From NCBI GenBank assembly GCA_036504855.1, contig DASXUL010000181.1, positions 3,614-67,613 on the forward strand: a stretch of 64,000 nucleotides of DNA, given 5' to 3'. Positions 10,001 to 17,388 of this stretch are shown here, piece after piece. The stretch's first letter is position 1. Each line of letters starts with the position of its first letter. Source of the stretch: DASXUL01 sp036504855 (GTDB lineage: Bacteria; Armatimonadota; DTGP01; JAKQQT01). Under the pieces are notes generated by a model that did not search any database, was not told where the DNA came from, and saw nothing but the letters and a program-made list of their open reading frames with translations. Made by a program: the position numbers and the translations under genes.

Positions 10001-10031
10001 GTGTGCACAGCGTGCGGGCGCGAATCGTCAC
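7002..10031 (-). CDS. Hybrid sensor histidine kinase (CHASE4-like, HAMP, HisKA, HATPase, REC, REC, Hpt)
   Basis: 1009 residues from a GTG start with GAGGG seven bases upstream. Transmembrane helices at about 10-25 and 273-295 bracket a periplasmic CHASE4-like sensor (WAAWDDLYAYM). HAMP follows, then HisKA with His375 in SHEIRTP, the ATPase N box near 490, and DTGIGIP at about 524-530. Receiver 1 has Asp664, receiver 2 has Asp804, and the C-terminal Hpt has His952 in AHALRGG. All phosphorelay residues are present, so signal can pass His-Asp-His-Asp to the downstream CheY-like protein. The first receiver has weaker motifs (LAPLG where Thr is usual), hinting at a regulatory role. The signal is unknown. 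Confidence 0.95.
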   Translation of the reverse strand: MTIRARTLCTLTVALVGLIVFLNATVFRVLFNSFSRVERVEGEEKNRRAVELIGAEIAKMDSVCSDWAAWDDLYAYMRVPNAAFARSNLGAESIRLLHDNAVALLDEQGRVVFGTGVDTEARRLTPLPRGVLELLKPDGLLWRGPRTRAPVQGIVSLPDGLMLVTARPILTSKGAGPARGTLFMGRWLEGPSLRSVRAIAGNRLAVRPLASRLSPTLAGAARRLLAGSPVDHDPYSVWRTATSRLMNDVAGHPVAIVRLDYPRSISFEGRRTIGYLVISLLGTALVFALASLWVLDRSVMRPVLQLSRDVDTLRSTGAAMGRVHELPGEEMGQLAAGINRMLDRLERAETELVSAKELAEAGSQAKSQFLANMSHEIRTPMNGVIGMTGLLLETDLTPEQRQYAEIVGASGKTLLLLIDDILDVSKIEARRLTLESVDFDLRDVLEHAAEIHSARAAEKGLEVTCAIAPGTPLSLRGDPVRLRQILVNLVGNAVKFTASGEVAIRAGVERGDERTARLRFTVTDTGIGIPEGRSSALFAPFVQADGSTTRRFGGSGLGLSISKQLATLMGGEIGFDSVEGQGSTFWFTAEFGKQRTQAVAASRPGLAGRSVLVVDDSAESRSLLTEMLMRWGCQTGEAVDAASALEALRTGGEGGRPWDLALLDLSLPDLDGFQLGDSVASDPRLRKTSLALMAPLGRRTSADEVASHGFSACVTKPVWESRLGDALERALQPAAASPSPPPHAAPPAQARPSARILVAEDNPVNRLVALSILRKLGYHSDAVNNGAEAVQRLRSEPYDLVLMDCRMPEMDGYEATRQIRAFDPSAGNPGIPIVAMTASAMAGVCSECSGAGMDDYIAKPVEPATLAAMVRKWVAVDPAGLEGMNRPWSAEGSTDDEPMTFDEDALMARLMGDTGLAYKLAAGFLRDAPQRLTHLRACVQGGDAGNAQYHAHALRGGAATVSARAMAAAAAEMERAARTGDLDAMSRLLPELNSHFDTLTSALQERGWA

Positions 10032-10370
10032 AGGGGGACCCTCAGGAATGAAGACACAACCGGGTCGGAAGCGGCAATCGCTGTTTGGGCCGGTTCGCGG
10101 GAAGGAAACCCCTCCAGAGTCATGGTGAAGCATCCCGGCCGTCTTCGTAACGGCGGGAAAGACTGAGAACTGGTAGGTCGCATCCCTGATCCCCCGATAC
10201 AGTGGCGGCTGTCCCCGCTCCAGGGAGGGCCGCGCTGGCATGGTGATTTGACGCTAAACCATTCTAGACGCAACCGGGCGGCGAATGTCGCGTCACCTGC
10301 GGCAAACGCTTGCGCGCGCTTGGCGCACAGGCGCGGGCGTCTCTATGCTGAGGCCAGAGGAGACATACCT

Positions 10371-12722
10371 ATGAGGCAGTCTGCGTGGCTGGTAGCGGTG
10401 ATGACGTTGTCGGCGGCCGCAATGGCGGGACCGCGTGCCCTGCCCCCGGAGCGGCTTCCCGCGCCCTTCGGAGTGAACATCCATTTCACCGAGGGGCGCC
10501 CGGGCGAGGTGGCCATGCTGGCCAAGGCCTACAAGGTAGCCCGCATGGATTTCATGTGGCACGCCACCGAAAAGGAGCGCGGCCGGTATGACTTCAGCGC
10601 CTACGACAGTCTCGTGAAGGAGCTGGAATCCGCCGGCGTGGAGCCTTACTTCATCCTGGATTATGGGAACGACCTCTACCAGGCCGGCCCGCCCCGAACG
10701 CCGGAGGCGATGGACGCCTACGCGCGTTGGGCCGCAGCCTCCGTGGCCCATTACAAGGGCCACCGCATCGTCTGGGAGTTCTGGAACGAGCCGAACGGCA
10801 ACGGTTTTTGGGGCGGCAAGGCGAACTCGAGGGAGTACGCGGCGCTGGTGAACGCGGCCGGCCCCGCCGTGCGGAAAGCCGATCCGGCGGCCACGCTTGC
10901 GGTCGGCGCCCTGTCCGGATTCGACTGGGAGTTCGTAGACACGATCGCCCGATCCGGCGCCTTGCGCTACGCCGATGCCTTTGCCGTGCACCCGTACCGC
11001 AGCGGATTCCCGGAATCCGTGGGCCCGGATTACAGCCGCCTGCGCCGGATCATCGATCAGTTCGCCGGAGGACGCAAGATCCCCATCCTCTCGGGCGAAT
11101 GGGGCTACAGCACCAACCGGAAGACCGGCGTCTCCGAGGAGCGGCAGGCCCAGTACCTGGCGCGCCAGCGCCTCTACAATGCGCGGTGCGGAGTGCGGAC
11201 CAGCATCTGGTACGACTGGAAGGAGGATGGCCCGGATCCGGACGAGAACGAACACCACTTCGGCAGCGTGCGGCCGGACCTCACTACCAAGCCCGCCTAC
11301 AAGGCCGCCCTCACCAGCGCCGAAACGCTGGCCGGCTACGAGATGGCCCGCATGCTGGTGGACGAGCCGAACGCGTTCGTCATGCTGCTCCGCAACTCCA
11401 AAGGCGAGTCGGCCCTGGCCCTCTGGACGACCGGCCCGCGGCGCACGTTCCGCGTGCGCGGCAGGGTGGAGCGCATCGTGTCCATGCTGGGTCGAGAGAC
11501 GCCCGGCGATGCGCGCACGGTGCAGGACATCGCATATGGTCCGTCGCCGCGCTACGCGCTGCTCGGCAGGAACGCGGCGATGGACGCTTACGCCGCCTGG
11601 CAATGGGTGCGGCCGGGCGATCTCCTGGCTGCGGGCCGCGCTCTGCCGACGACGTTCACGCTGCGCAACGCGACCGGCGCTTTCCAGACCTTCACCGTTG
11701 CGTTGGGCGTGAAGGGCGGCACGGCATGGCCGGCCCGGTTCGCCGCGCGGCTCAAGCCGGGCGAGATCCGCCGCATCCCGGTGGCGCTCACCCTCTGGAG
11801 CCGCCCCGTCGAGACGCGGCTCTCTGTAACCGTGGACTCCGCCGGATCGGGCCTCAACCTGCGCGATGTCGCCAGCGTGCCGGTATCGGTTTCCAACCCG
11901 ATGACGCTGTCCATGGACATGACGTCGCCGGGCTCCGTGCATGTAGCGATTGAGGCCCCGGCTGCCCGCGGCGCCACAGACAGGGAGGCCTTCCGGGTGA
12001 CGGTGACAAAGCCGGGCGGCGCCGCCGCCGCTCCGGCGCGTTCGGTGATCGTGTCGCCATCCACGCAGGGCCGGGCAGAGGCCACATTTCCGGTCCCCGC
12101 CGGGAAGGGCGGCGCGCGCGCTTACGGCGTATCGGTGACGGATGCGCGGGGCCATACCCTGGCCTCACTGGCGCCGGTAGAGGCGCGGCCGCTCTATACC
12201 TTCGACGACGGCGTGGCGGGGGGCCCCGCGAAGGGCCTTTCGATTCACGAGGAAGGCGATCCGAAGGTCGGCGGATCGGCCGCCATGGCGATGGCGGCGG
12301 ACCCGGGCCGCGGCCCGGTGGTGGACATCCAGGCGGATTTCCCGGACGGCTGGCGCTACTTCGTGGTGACGCCGGACAAGACGGAGATCCCAGCCAACGT
12401 GAACGCCGTGGGGATGTGGGTGAACGGCGACGGCCAGGGCGACTTCATCCGCTGCCGTTTCGTTGACGCTAAGGGGCAAACCTGGCAGCCCACCGTCGCG
12501 CAGAAGGGAACGTGGAAGGGCTGGAAGTGGGTGACCATGCGCCTGGATGACACGACGGCGGGCTCGTGGGGCGGGCCGCAGGACGGCGTGATCCACCGCC
12601 CCATCCGCTGGGACAGCATCTTCCTCCTGGATAACGCCAGCCAGCATGCCCACAAGGCGCATATCCAGATCGACGACATCACGCTGATGTCGGGGGGGGA
12701 GCAGAGCAGTGTCCGACGTTAG
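10371..12722 (+). CDS. Secreted clan-A glycoside hydrolase with C-terminal binding-type domain; 3' end altered by insertion
   Basis: 783 residues starting at ATG after AGAGGAG, with signal peptide MRQSAWLVAVMTLSAAAMA. The TIM-barrel part (about 30-320) has WNEPNG (acid/base Glu140) and SGEWG (nucleophile Glu243), as in GH5/GH39-like enzymes. Beta domains follow; the last about 170 residues resemble a CBM or CIA30-type jelly roll. The final ten residues (SGGEQSSVRR) come from inserted DNA: the natural 3' end was displaced and survives at 13340-13411. The fold core is intact, so activity is probably kept. It is expected outside the cytoplasm, acting on a plant-type or microbial polysaccharide. 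Confidence 0.88.
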   Translation: MRQSAWLVAVMTLSAAAMAGPRALPPERLPAPFGVNIHFTEGRPGEVAMLAKAYKVARMDFMWHATEKERGRYDFSAYDSLVKELESAGVEPYFILDYGNDLYQAGPPRTPEAMDAYARWAAASVAHYKGHRIVWEFWNEPNGNGFWGGKANSREYAALVNAAGPAVRKADPAATLAVGALSGFDWEFVDTIARSGALRYADAFAVHPYRSGFPESVGPDYSRLRRIIDQFAGGRKIPILSGEWGYSTNRKTGVSEERQAQYLARQRLYNARCGVRTSIWYDWKEDGPDPDENEHHFGSVRPDLTTKPAYKAALTSAETLAGYEMARMLVDEPNAFVMLLRNSKGESALALWTTGPRRTFRVRGRVERIVSMLGRETPGDARTVQDIAYGPSPRYALLGRNAAMDAYAAWQWVRPGDLLAAGRALPTTFTLRNATGAFQTFTVALGVKGGTAWPARFAARLKPGEIRRIPVALTLWSRPVETRLSVTVDSAGSGLNLRDVASVPVSVSNPMTLSMDMTSPGSVHVAIEAPAARGATDREAFRVTVTKPGGAAAAPARSVIVSPSTQGRAEATFPVPAGKGGARAYGVSVTDARGHTLASLAPVEARPLYTFDDGVAGGPAKGLSIHEEGDPKVGGSAAMAMAADPGRGPVVDIQADFPDGWRYFVVTPDKTEIPANVNAVGMWVNGDGQGDFIRCRFVDAKGQTWQPTVAQKGTWKGWKWVTMRLDDTTAGSWGGPQDGVIHRPIRWDSIFLLDNASQHAHKAHIQIDDITLMSGGEQSSVRR
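12642..12689 (+). repeat. Left copy of a 48-bp perfect direct repeat
   Basis: This stretch codes for the last conserved segment of the glycoside hydrolase and is identical to 13340-13387. The two copies flank the PD-(D/E)XK-like gene, marking an insertion that duplicated part of its target. Confidence 0.9.
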
Positions 12723-13332
12723 CGCCATCGCCACAACTGGGCTGGAACGGCTCACAACCGACGTTGCCGACGCGATCATGGCGCTAGATGCGTCTGGCGC
12801 CCGGTACAAAGCATTCCAGCCGGGCGCTGGCCCCTTTGGAGAACCCCAGTTGGTTGCGGAGGTTGCACGTTGGCTAAACAGCCGTGCCCCGTATGAGGGG
12901 ATCGTGAAGACCAAGAGAACGCCTGACATGCTGGTCTCGGGCATGTGGGCTATCGAGTTCAAGATTGCTCGTCCCTTCGGTGACAACGGAAGGGAAGCCG
13001 AGAACTGGTCTGTGAACCTACTCCACCCCTACGAAGGGAACGCAAGCGTCATTGGCGATTGTCTGAAACTGGTATCTCTGCCTCTCGCTGAACGAAAGGC
13101 AGTCATAGTCGTTGGGTATGAGCATGTCCCGCCCAAGATCAGCCTGACGGACTTGGTGCTCTCATTCGAGGCAGTGGCAACGAGCGTGAAACACTTACAT
13201 CTGAGCTCCCGAGTCGAGGCCGAGCGACGTCCATTGGTTCACCCGGTTCACCAGTGTCTGCGCGTGTTCGCCTGGGAGGTTCTCGGCCACGCCTCGCGGT
13301 CTCTCACCGGGGACGAGTCCAGCTATCCCTGA
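12709..13332 (+). CDS. Inserted PD-(D/E)XK nuclease-like hypothetical protein
   Basis: 207 residues from GTG, preceded by a G-rich ribosome binding site and overlapping the hydrolase stop. A nuclease-like core is visible: TPDML (Asp73), then AIEFKIARP (Glu83, Lys85), fitting D-X9-E-X-K. Conserved-looking blocks follow: ENWSVNLLHPY, IGDCLKL, GYEH, LVHPVHQ and FAWEV. I have the impression of a widespread uncharacterised family but cannot name it. Codon use is visibly less GC-biased than in the neighbours. The gene sits exactly between two 48-bp repeats inside the hydrolase 3' end, so it is a recent arrival. It could be a homing-type or restriction-related nuclease. Confidence 0.8.
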   Translation: MSDVSAIATTGLERLTTDVADAIMALDASGARYKAFQPGAGPFGEPQLVAEVARWLNSRAPYEGIVKTKRTPDMLVSGMWAIEFKIARPFGDNGREAENWSVNLLHPYEGNASVIGDCLKLVSLPLAERKAVIVVGYEHVPPKISLTDLVLSFEAVATSVKHLHLSSRVEAERRPLVHPVHQCLRVFAWEVLGHASRSLTGDESSYP

Positions 13333-13339
13333 TAGCACA

Positions 13340-13411
13340 CAGCATGCCCACAAGGCGCATATCCAGATCGACGACATCACGCTGATGGGCGCCGCGTCAC
13401 CGGCAGCGTAG
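13340..13411 (+). pseudogene. Orphaned 3' end of the glycoside hydrolase gene (right repeat copy 13340-13387)
   Basis: Bases 13340-13387 repeat 12642-12689 exactly. The frame then continues with a short tail (GAASPAA) to a TAG at 13411. This is most simply the original C-terminus of the hydrolase at 10371, cut off by the inserted nuclease-like gene. Confidence 0.8.
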
Positions 13412-13432
13412 GCCGTACGGGGTGGAAATGAG

Positions 13433-13469
13433 AAACGGCCCCCGCCCGAGGTTCGGGCGGGGGCCGTTT
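13433..13469. terminator. Bidirectional intrinsic terminator
   Basis: A perfect 17-base stem with a 3-base loop runs from aaacggccc to gggccgttt, giving A-rich and T-rich flanks for both directions. It separates the hydrolase/insert genes from the convergent exoprotein gene at 13486. Confidence 0.9.
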
Positions 13470-13485
13470 CAGCCTGCCGGTTCGG

Positions 13486-16203
13486 TTAGCGAACCGGCTG
13501 GAAGTGGACCAACCCGTCCCAAGTGGCGGTGGCCACATAGTCATGTCCCGGCGTCTGTCCGGTGGCGGCGAACGCTGAGTTGACGGAGCTCAAGATGTCC
13601 ACGGTCTGGATGTTGCCGCCGGTCAGAACATTGGCGGAAACGAGACGGGCGTCGGCGGAACTGTAGAACACGCCATGCGTGACGACGGGCATGGCGAATG
13701 AGGCGCCCATACCGCGGTTGCACAGCGCCGGCAATGTACGCCCCGCGTACGAGCCGTCCGGGTGGAACGCGTGGACCGCGCCGTAGATCGTCGCGGCCTG
13801 CACCAGGTTCGTCCCGCGCTCAAAGAACGGGGAGGCGGTCAGCGGGTCGCCGAGATCGAATGCTGCCTCCGTGACGCCCGTTGCGCCGTTAATGCGTCGG
13901 AAAATCGTGTTGTTGCTCTTAATGCCGGACGCGATGTAGACCTTTGGCCCGACGCGCAGGGGAGCCGTGAGCGAAGGAGCGCGGATCACGTTCAACACGT
14001 TGAAACTGGTGTACTCCAGCGTGTATACGGCGTCGTCAGTGCTCACGCAGATTCTATTGTCTGGAGTGACGGTGAGTGCGCCGCGAGATGGGACAAAGCT
14101 GACCCAGTTACTCGACATCAGGTTGACGGCGTTCAGTTTCACGAGTGCCGGACGTACCGAGCCGTAGACGAGTACCAGGGAGTCCTGGTACTCCCTGAAC
14201 ATGCTGTATGGCACATAGGCGATTACCGAACTGCACCCGACGCCAGGGTCCATCATCGTGGATGCCATCAACGCGCCGGTGCGCAAGTTGAAGCGGTAGA
14301 TTCGGCCGGTGGATGTGGCAACGAAGACCGCATCCCCATAGATGGTCGGTCGGGCGTACGTAATGCCGTCCAGGTACTTGCCGGACAGGCCGTCCGCTCC
14401 TGGTTCCCAACCGGGCGCGTCGTCCCCTGTCGCCGGATCCAACACGTACAGCCGGTATCTCTCCACCAGCGGGTTGATCTGGACCGCGGTGGAGCCGCAA
14501 GCCACGATCACCTTCTGCCCGTTGCTCAAGGTGGCGGCGGACAGGGGAGTGTAGATGCGATAACCGGTTCGCCGCGTGTGCAGGGCTGGCACGAGCGTGC
14601 CGCTCATCAGCGTTCCGCGTAACGTCTCACTCTGCCATCCCTGGCTGGCGCCGGTGTAGCGGCCCGTAAAGGCGATGGGGTTGAACGGGGCGAAGTCGAT
14701 GTCGCCGGTCAGCGGCAGATTGTTGTCGAAGCCCGGGGCCGCCGTCAGCGTGCCGGTGAGCGTGGCCGCGTTGGCGGGGCCAAAAGTCGCCGTAATGTCG
14801 AAGGCGCCGTGCTCGACGGGCACGTTGGTGATCGGGTCGGTGGAGTTGTCGGCATAGCTAATGGTGAACGTGCTGGCGTAGCCGTGCGCCGGGTCGTTGC
14901 CGTACCGGACGATGTTTCCATCCACCGCGGTCACCGTGCCGTTCAACGTCACCGTGTAATTGGACAGGGTGTCCTTCGGCTGAGCGGCATAGCGGGTGAG
15001 AACGGGGCCGCCCAGGGATATGAAGGAGGCCAGGGAAGCGGTGCAGGTGAAGGTTTCGCCGACGTCGGCCCGACCGTTGCCGTTGGGGTCGTTCGTCGCG
15101 ATGCTGGCATCGGTGCTGGAGATCGTGGCGCTGAGGCCCACGCAGCCGCCGACGAGCTTGCCGTTGACGGCGCCCGTCGAGCCGTCGGCGCTGGGGGTGT
15201 ACGTGCCTTCAAACCGGGCGGGGTTGAAGATGGCGAAGTCCGTCTGGTCGAATGGCGGTTGGGCTTGCGTTGCGCCGCACTGGGCGGCGAAATCGCCGGT
15301 GAGGTAGGCGGCGCCGGCTCCGCCGGCGCCGTAGAACGCCTGAAGGCGGCACGCGCCGGTTTCGATATCGATGCCGTTGGGGTACTCCGGCCCGGTGTAG
15401 CGAACGGCGAAAGTTCCAGAGTACAGCACAAGCGCGCTGGCGGCCTGTTTGGTGACTCCCACCACCTTGCCGGTCACCGCAACGGAGTAACGGTTTAGGT
15501 CGTTGTCGTCGATCGGCGGGGCGCCCACGCTGTTGTAGGCGGCGATGGGCGCGGTGAGGGTGAACGTATCGCCGACGTCCGCCATGCCGTTGTCGTTCAC
15601 GTCGACGTTCACCAGCGTGCCCTGGCCGAGGTCGGCCGTGAAGCCGATGAGGCCGGCGCTAAGGCTCGCGTCGATGGTCCCCGTGGTCGCGTCGCCGGGG
15701 GTGGGGCGGTAGACCCCGTAGAACCGGCCCGGGTTGAGCGGCGCGAAGTCGGTGGCGTTGAACGGTGGGATGTCGCTCTCATTCCCTGCCTTGGCGAGGA
15801 AGACGCCGCGGACGACGGCTGAGCCGTCGGTTGCGTAGGCGGCCCGCAGATCCAGCGCGCCGGTTTCGATGTTGGCGACGGCGGCCGGGCCCGTGTAGCG
15901 GACCGTGAACGTGCCGGTGTAGTGGACGGCGTTATCTTTCACGTCGGCAACGGCGCCGTTGAGGCTGACGGTATAGCGGCCGAGGTCGTTATCAGTGAGG
16001 GCCGGCGCGTCGCCGATGCTGCGGAAAGCGGCGAACGGCGCGTTGGCGATGGTGAATCGGTCTCCAACGCTGGCGATGCCGTTATGGTCGGCATCCACGT
16101 TCTGGACCGTGGCGTTCGCGAGACTGAGCGCGAATCCCGCAGCGCAGGCGCGTCCGGCGAAGGAGGCGAGGAGGAAGACTAGCAGAGGCCATCTCGGAGA
16201 CAT
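13486..16203 (-). CDS. Secreted repeat protein with Ca-binding-like repeats and a beta-propeller-like C-terminus
   Basis: 905 residues from the ATG that opens a signal peptide (MSPRWPLLVFLLASFAGRACA), preceded by AAAGGAA; the frame continues upstream only as junk. Three tandem units of about 130-150 residues each begin with an Asp/Asn-rich loop (DADHNGIASVGD, DVNDNGMADVGD, DPNGNGRADVGE) that looks like an EF-hand or dockerin-type calcium site. Each unit ends in DFAPLNPGRF- or DFAIFNPARF-like blocks. Residues about 470-905 contain repeated blade-like segments (GDAVFVATSTGRIYRFN, KVYIASGIKS) like PQQ/WD40 propellers. Function unknown; a surface or extracellular structural/binding protein is likely. 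It forms its own unit, terminated by the hairpin at 13433. Confidence 0.8.
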   Translation of the reverse strand: MSPRWPLLVFLLASFAGRACAAGFALSLANATVQNVDADHNGIASVGDRFTIANAPFAAFRSIGDAPALTDNDLGRYTVSLNGAVADVKDNAVHYTGTFTVRYTGPAAVANIETGALDLRAAYATDGSAVVRGVFLAKAGNESDIPPFNATDFAPLNPGRFYGVYRPTPGDATTGTIDASLSAGLIGFTADLGQGTLVNVDVNDNGMADVGDTFTLTAPIAAYNSVGAPPIDDNDLNRYSVAVTGKVVGVTKQAASALVLYSGTFAVRYTGPEYPNGIDIETGACRLQAFYGAGGAGAAYLTGDFAAQCGATQAQPPFDQTDFAIFNPARFEGTYTPSADGSTGAVNGKLVGGCVGLSATISSTDASIATNDPNGNGRADVGETFTCTASLASFISLGGPVLTRYAAQPKDTLSNYTVTLNGTVTAVDGNIVRYGNDPAHGYASTFTISYADNSTDPITNVPVEHGAFDITATFGPANAATLTGTLTAAPGFDNNLPLTGDIDFAPFNPIAFTGRYTGASQGWQSETLRGTLMSGTLVPALHTRRTGYRIYTPLSAATLSNGQKVIVACGSTAVQINPLVERYRLYVLDPATGDDAPGWEPGADGLSGKYLDGITYARPTIYGDAVFVATSTGRIYRFNLRTGALMASTMMDPGVGCSSVIAYVPYSMFREYQDSLVLVYGSVRPALVKLNAVNLMSSNWVSFVPSRGALTVTPDNRICVSTDDAVYTLEYTSFNVLNVIRAPSLTAPLRVGPKVYIASGIKSNNTIFRRINGATGVTEAAFDLGDPLTASPFFERGTNLVQAATIYGAVHAFHPDGSYAGRTLPALCNRGMGASFAMPVVTHGVFYSSADARLVSANVLTGGNIQTVDILSSVNSAFAATGQTPGHDYVATATWDGLVHFQPVR

Positions 16204-16414
16204 GGGCGGTTCCTTTCGGCGCTTGCTGAACGGGGCCGGCGCGACGGGATGCCCGGACGCCGGCAAAGGGCCATCTGAACGCTGTCTGCAGTTTTCACCG
16301 GTGAGCGAAGGCCTGCATCGGATGCAGACTGCCTCACAATCAGGATACAATGTGTCTGCACGGCGGGCAAACGGGATACAAGAGCATTTCGGGGGATGTG
16401 GGAAAGGGTTACGA

Positions 16415-17374
16415 ATGAGCGAACAGCTTCCGCGAGGATACGTGTGCTGCCGGGCCGAGGCGCCTATTGCCATTGACGGGCGGCTCAACAAGCCGGCTTG
16501 GGGGGCCGCGCCGTGGACCGCCGACTTCCGCGATATCCAGGGCGACTTGCGTCCGAATCCGCCGCTGCGCACGCGCGCCAAGATGCTGTGGGACGATGAA
16601 TACCTGTACATCGGCGCGGAGATGGACGAGCCGCACGTTTGGGCCACGCTCACCGAGCACGATTCGGTAGTCTACCAGGACCCCGACTTCGAGGTCTTCA
16701 TTGACCCGGATGGCGACAACCACGAGTATTACGAGATTGAGATCAACGCGCTGAACACCGAATGGGATCTGCGCCTCGTGAAGCCCTACCGGGACGGCGG
16801 GCCCGCCCTCAACGAATGGGAGATCCCCGGCTTGAAGACGGCGGTGCATGTCGACGGCACGCTGAACGACCCCAGCGATAGAGACCGCGGTTGGAGCGTG
16901 GAACTGGCGCTGCCCTGGACCGTTCTGGGCGAGTTCGCGAACCGCCCGGCGCCTCCCGCCCACGGTGATCAGTGGCGCATCAACTTCTCGCGCGTGGAGT
17001 GGCATGTGGAGATCGTTGACGGCCGGTACGTGAAGATCCCCGGCCGCGCCGAGGAGAACTGGGTATGGTCACCGCAGGGGCTGATCGATATGCACCAGCC
17101 GGAGCGCTGGGGATACGTTCAGTTTTCAACCTTGCCGCCGGGGCAGGATGCGTTCCGGCGCGACCCAAACGAGCGCGCGCGCGACGCCCTGATGCGCCTA
17201 TACCACGCCCAGCGCGCCTTCCAGAAGGCGAACGGGCGGTGGGCGGCAAGCCTCACGGAGCTTGGCCTTCCGGCGGATGCCGCGCCGGAGATCGGGCTCA
17301 CCGCCGATGGATACAAGGCGGCCCTCGGCGCCTGGCGCGTGCGGCAGGATTCGCGGCTGTGGCGCGAGGGATAA
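16415..17374 (+). CDS. CBM9-like carbohydrate-binding family protein
   Basis: 319 residues from ATG 16415 (GGAAAGGG upstream). The N-terminal about 215 residues match the family 9 carbohydrate-binding-like fold seen in many environmental bacteria: IDGRLNKPAWG, then LWDDEYLYIGAEMDEP, FEVFIDPDGDNHEYYEIEINALN, and WSVELALPW. The C-terminal about 90 residues are helical with no known domain. No signal peptide is evident, so it may be cytoplasmic or use another export route. It diverges from the exoprotein at 16203. Such proteins are usually annotated as carbohydrate-binding without proof; no catalytic motif is visible. Confidence 0.85.
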   Translation: MSEQLPRGYVCCRAEAPIAIDGRLNKPAWGAAPWTADFRDIQGDLRPNPPLRTRAKMLWDDEYLYIGAEMDEPHVWATLTEHDSVVYQDPDFEVFIDPDGDNHEYYEIEINALNTEWDLRLVKPYRDGGPALNEWEIPGLKTAVHVDGTLNDPSDRDRGWSVELALPWTVLGEFANRPAPPAHGDQWRINFSRVEWHVEIVDGRYVKIPGRAEENWVWSPQGLIDMHQPERWGYVQFSTLPPGQDAFRRDPNERARDALMRLYHAQRAFQKANGRWAASLTELGLPADAAPEIGLTADGYKAALGAWRVRQDSRLWREG

Positions 17375-17388
17375 CCGGGCCCGGCGGG

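Noticed and set aside
12709..13332. Classical transposon insertion
   Set aside because: No transposase, no inverted ends, and the flanking duplication (48 bp) is far longer than normal target-site duplications.
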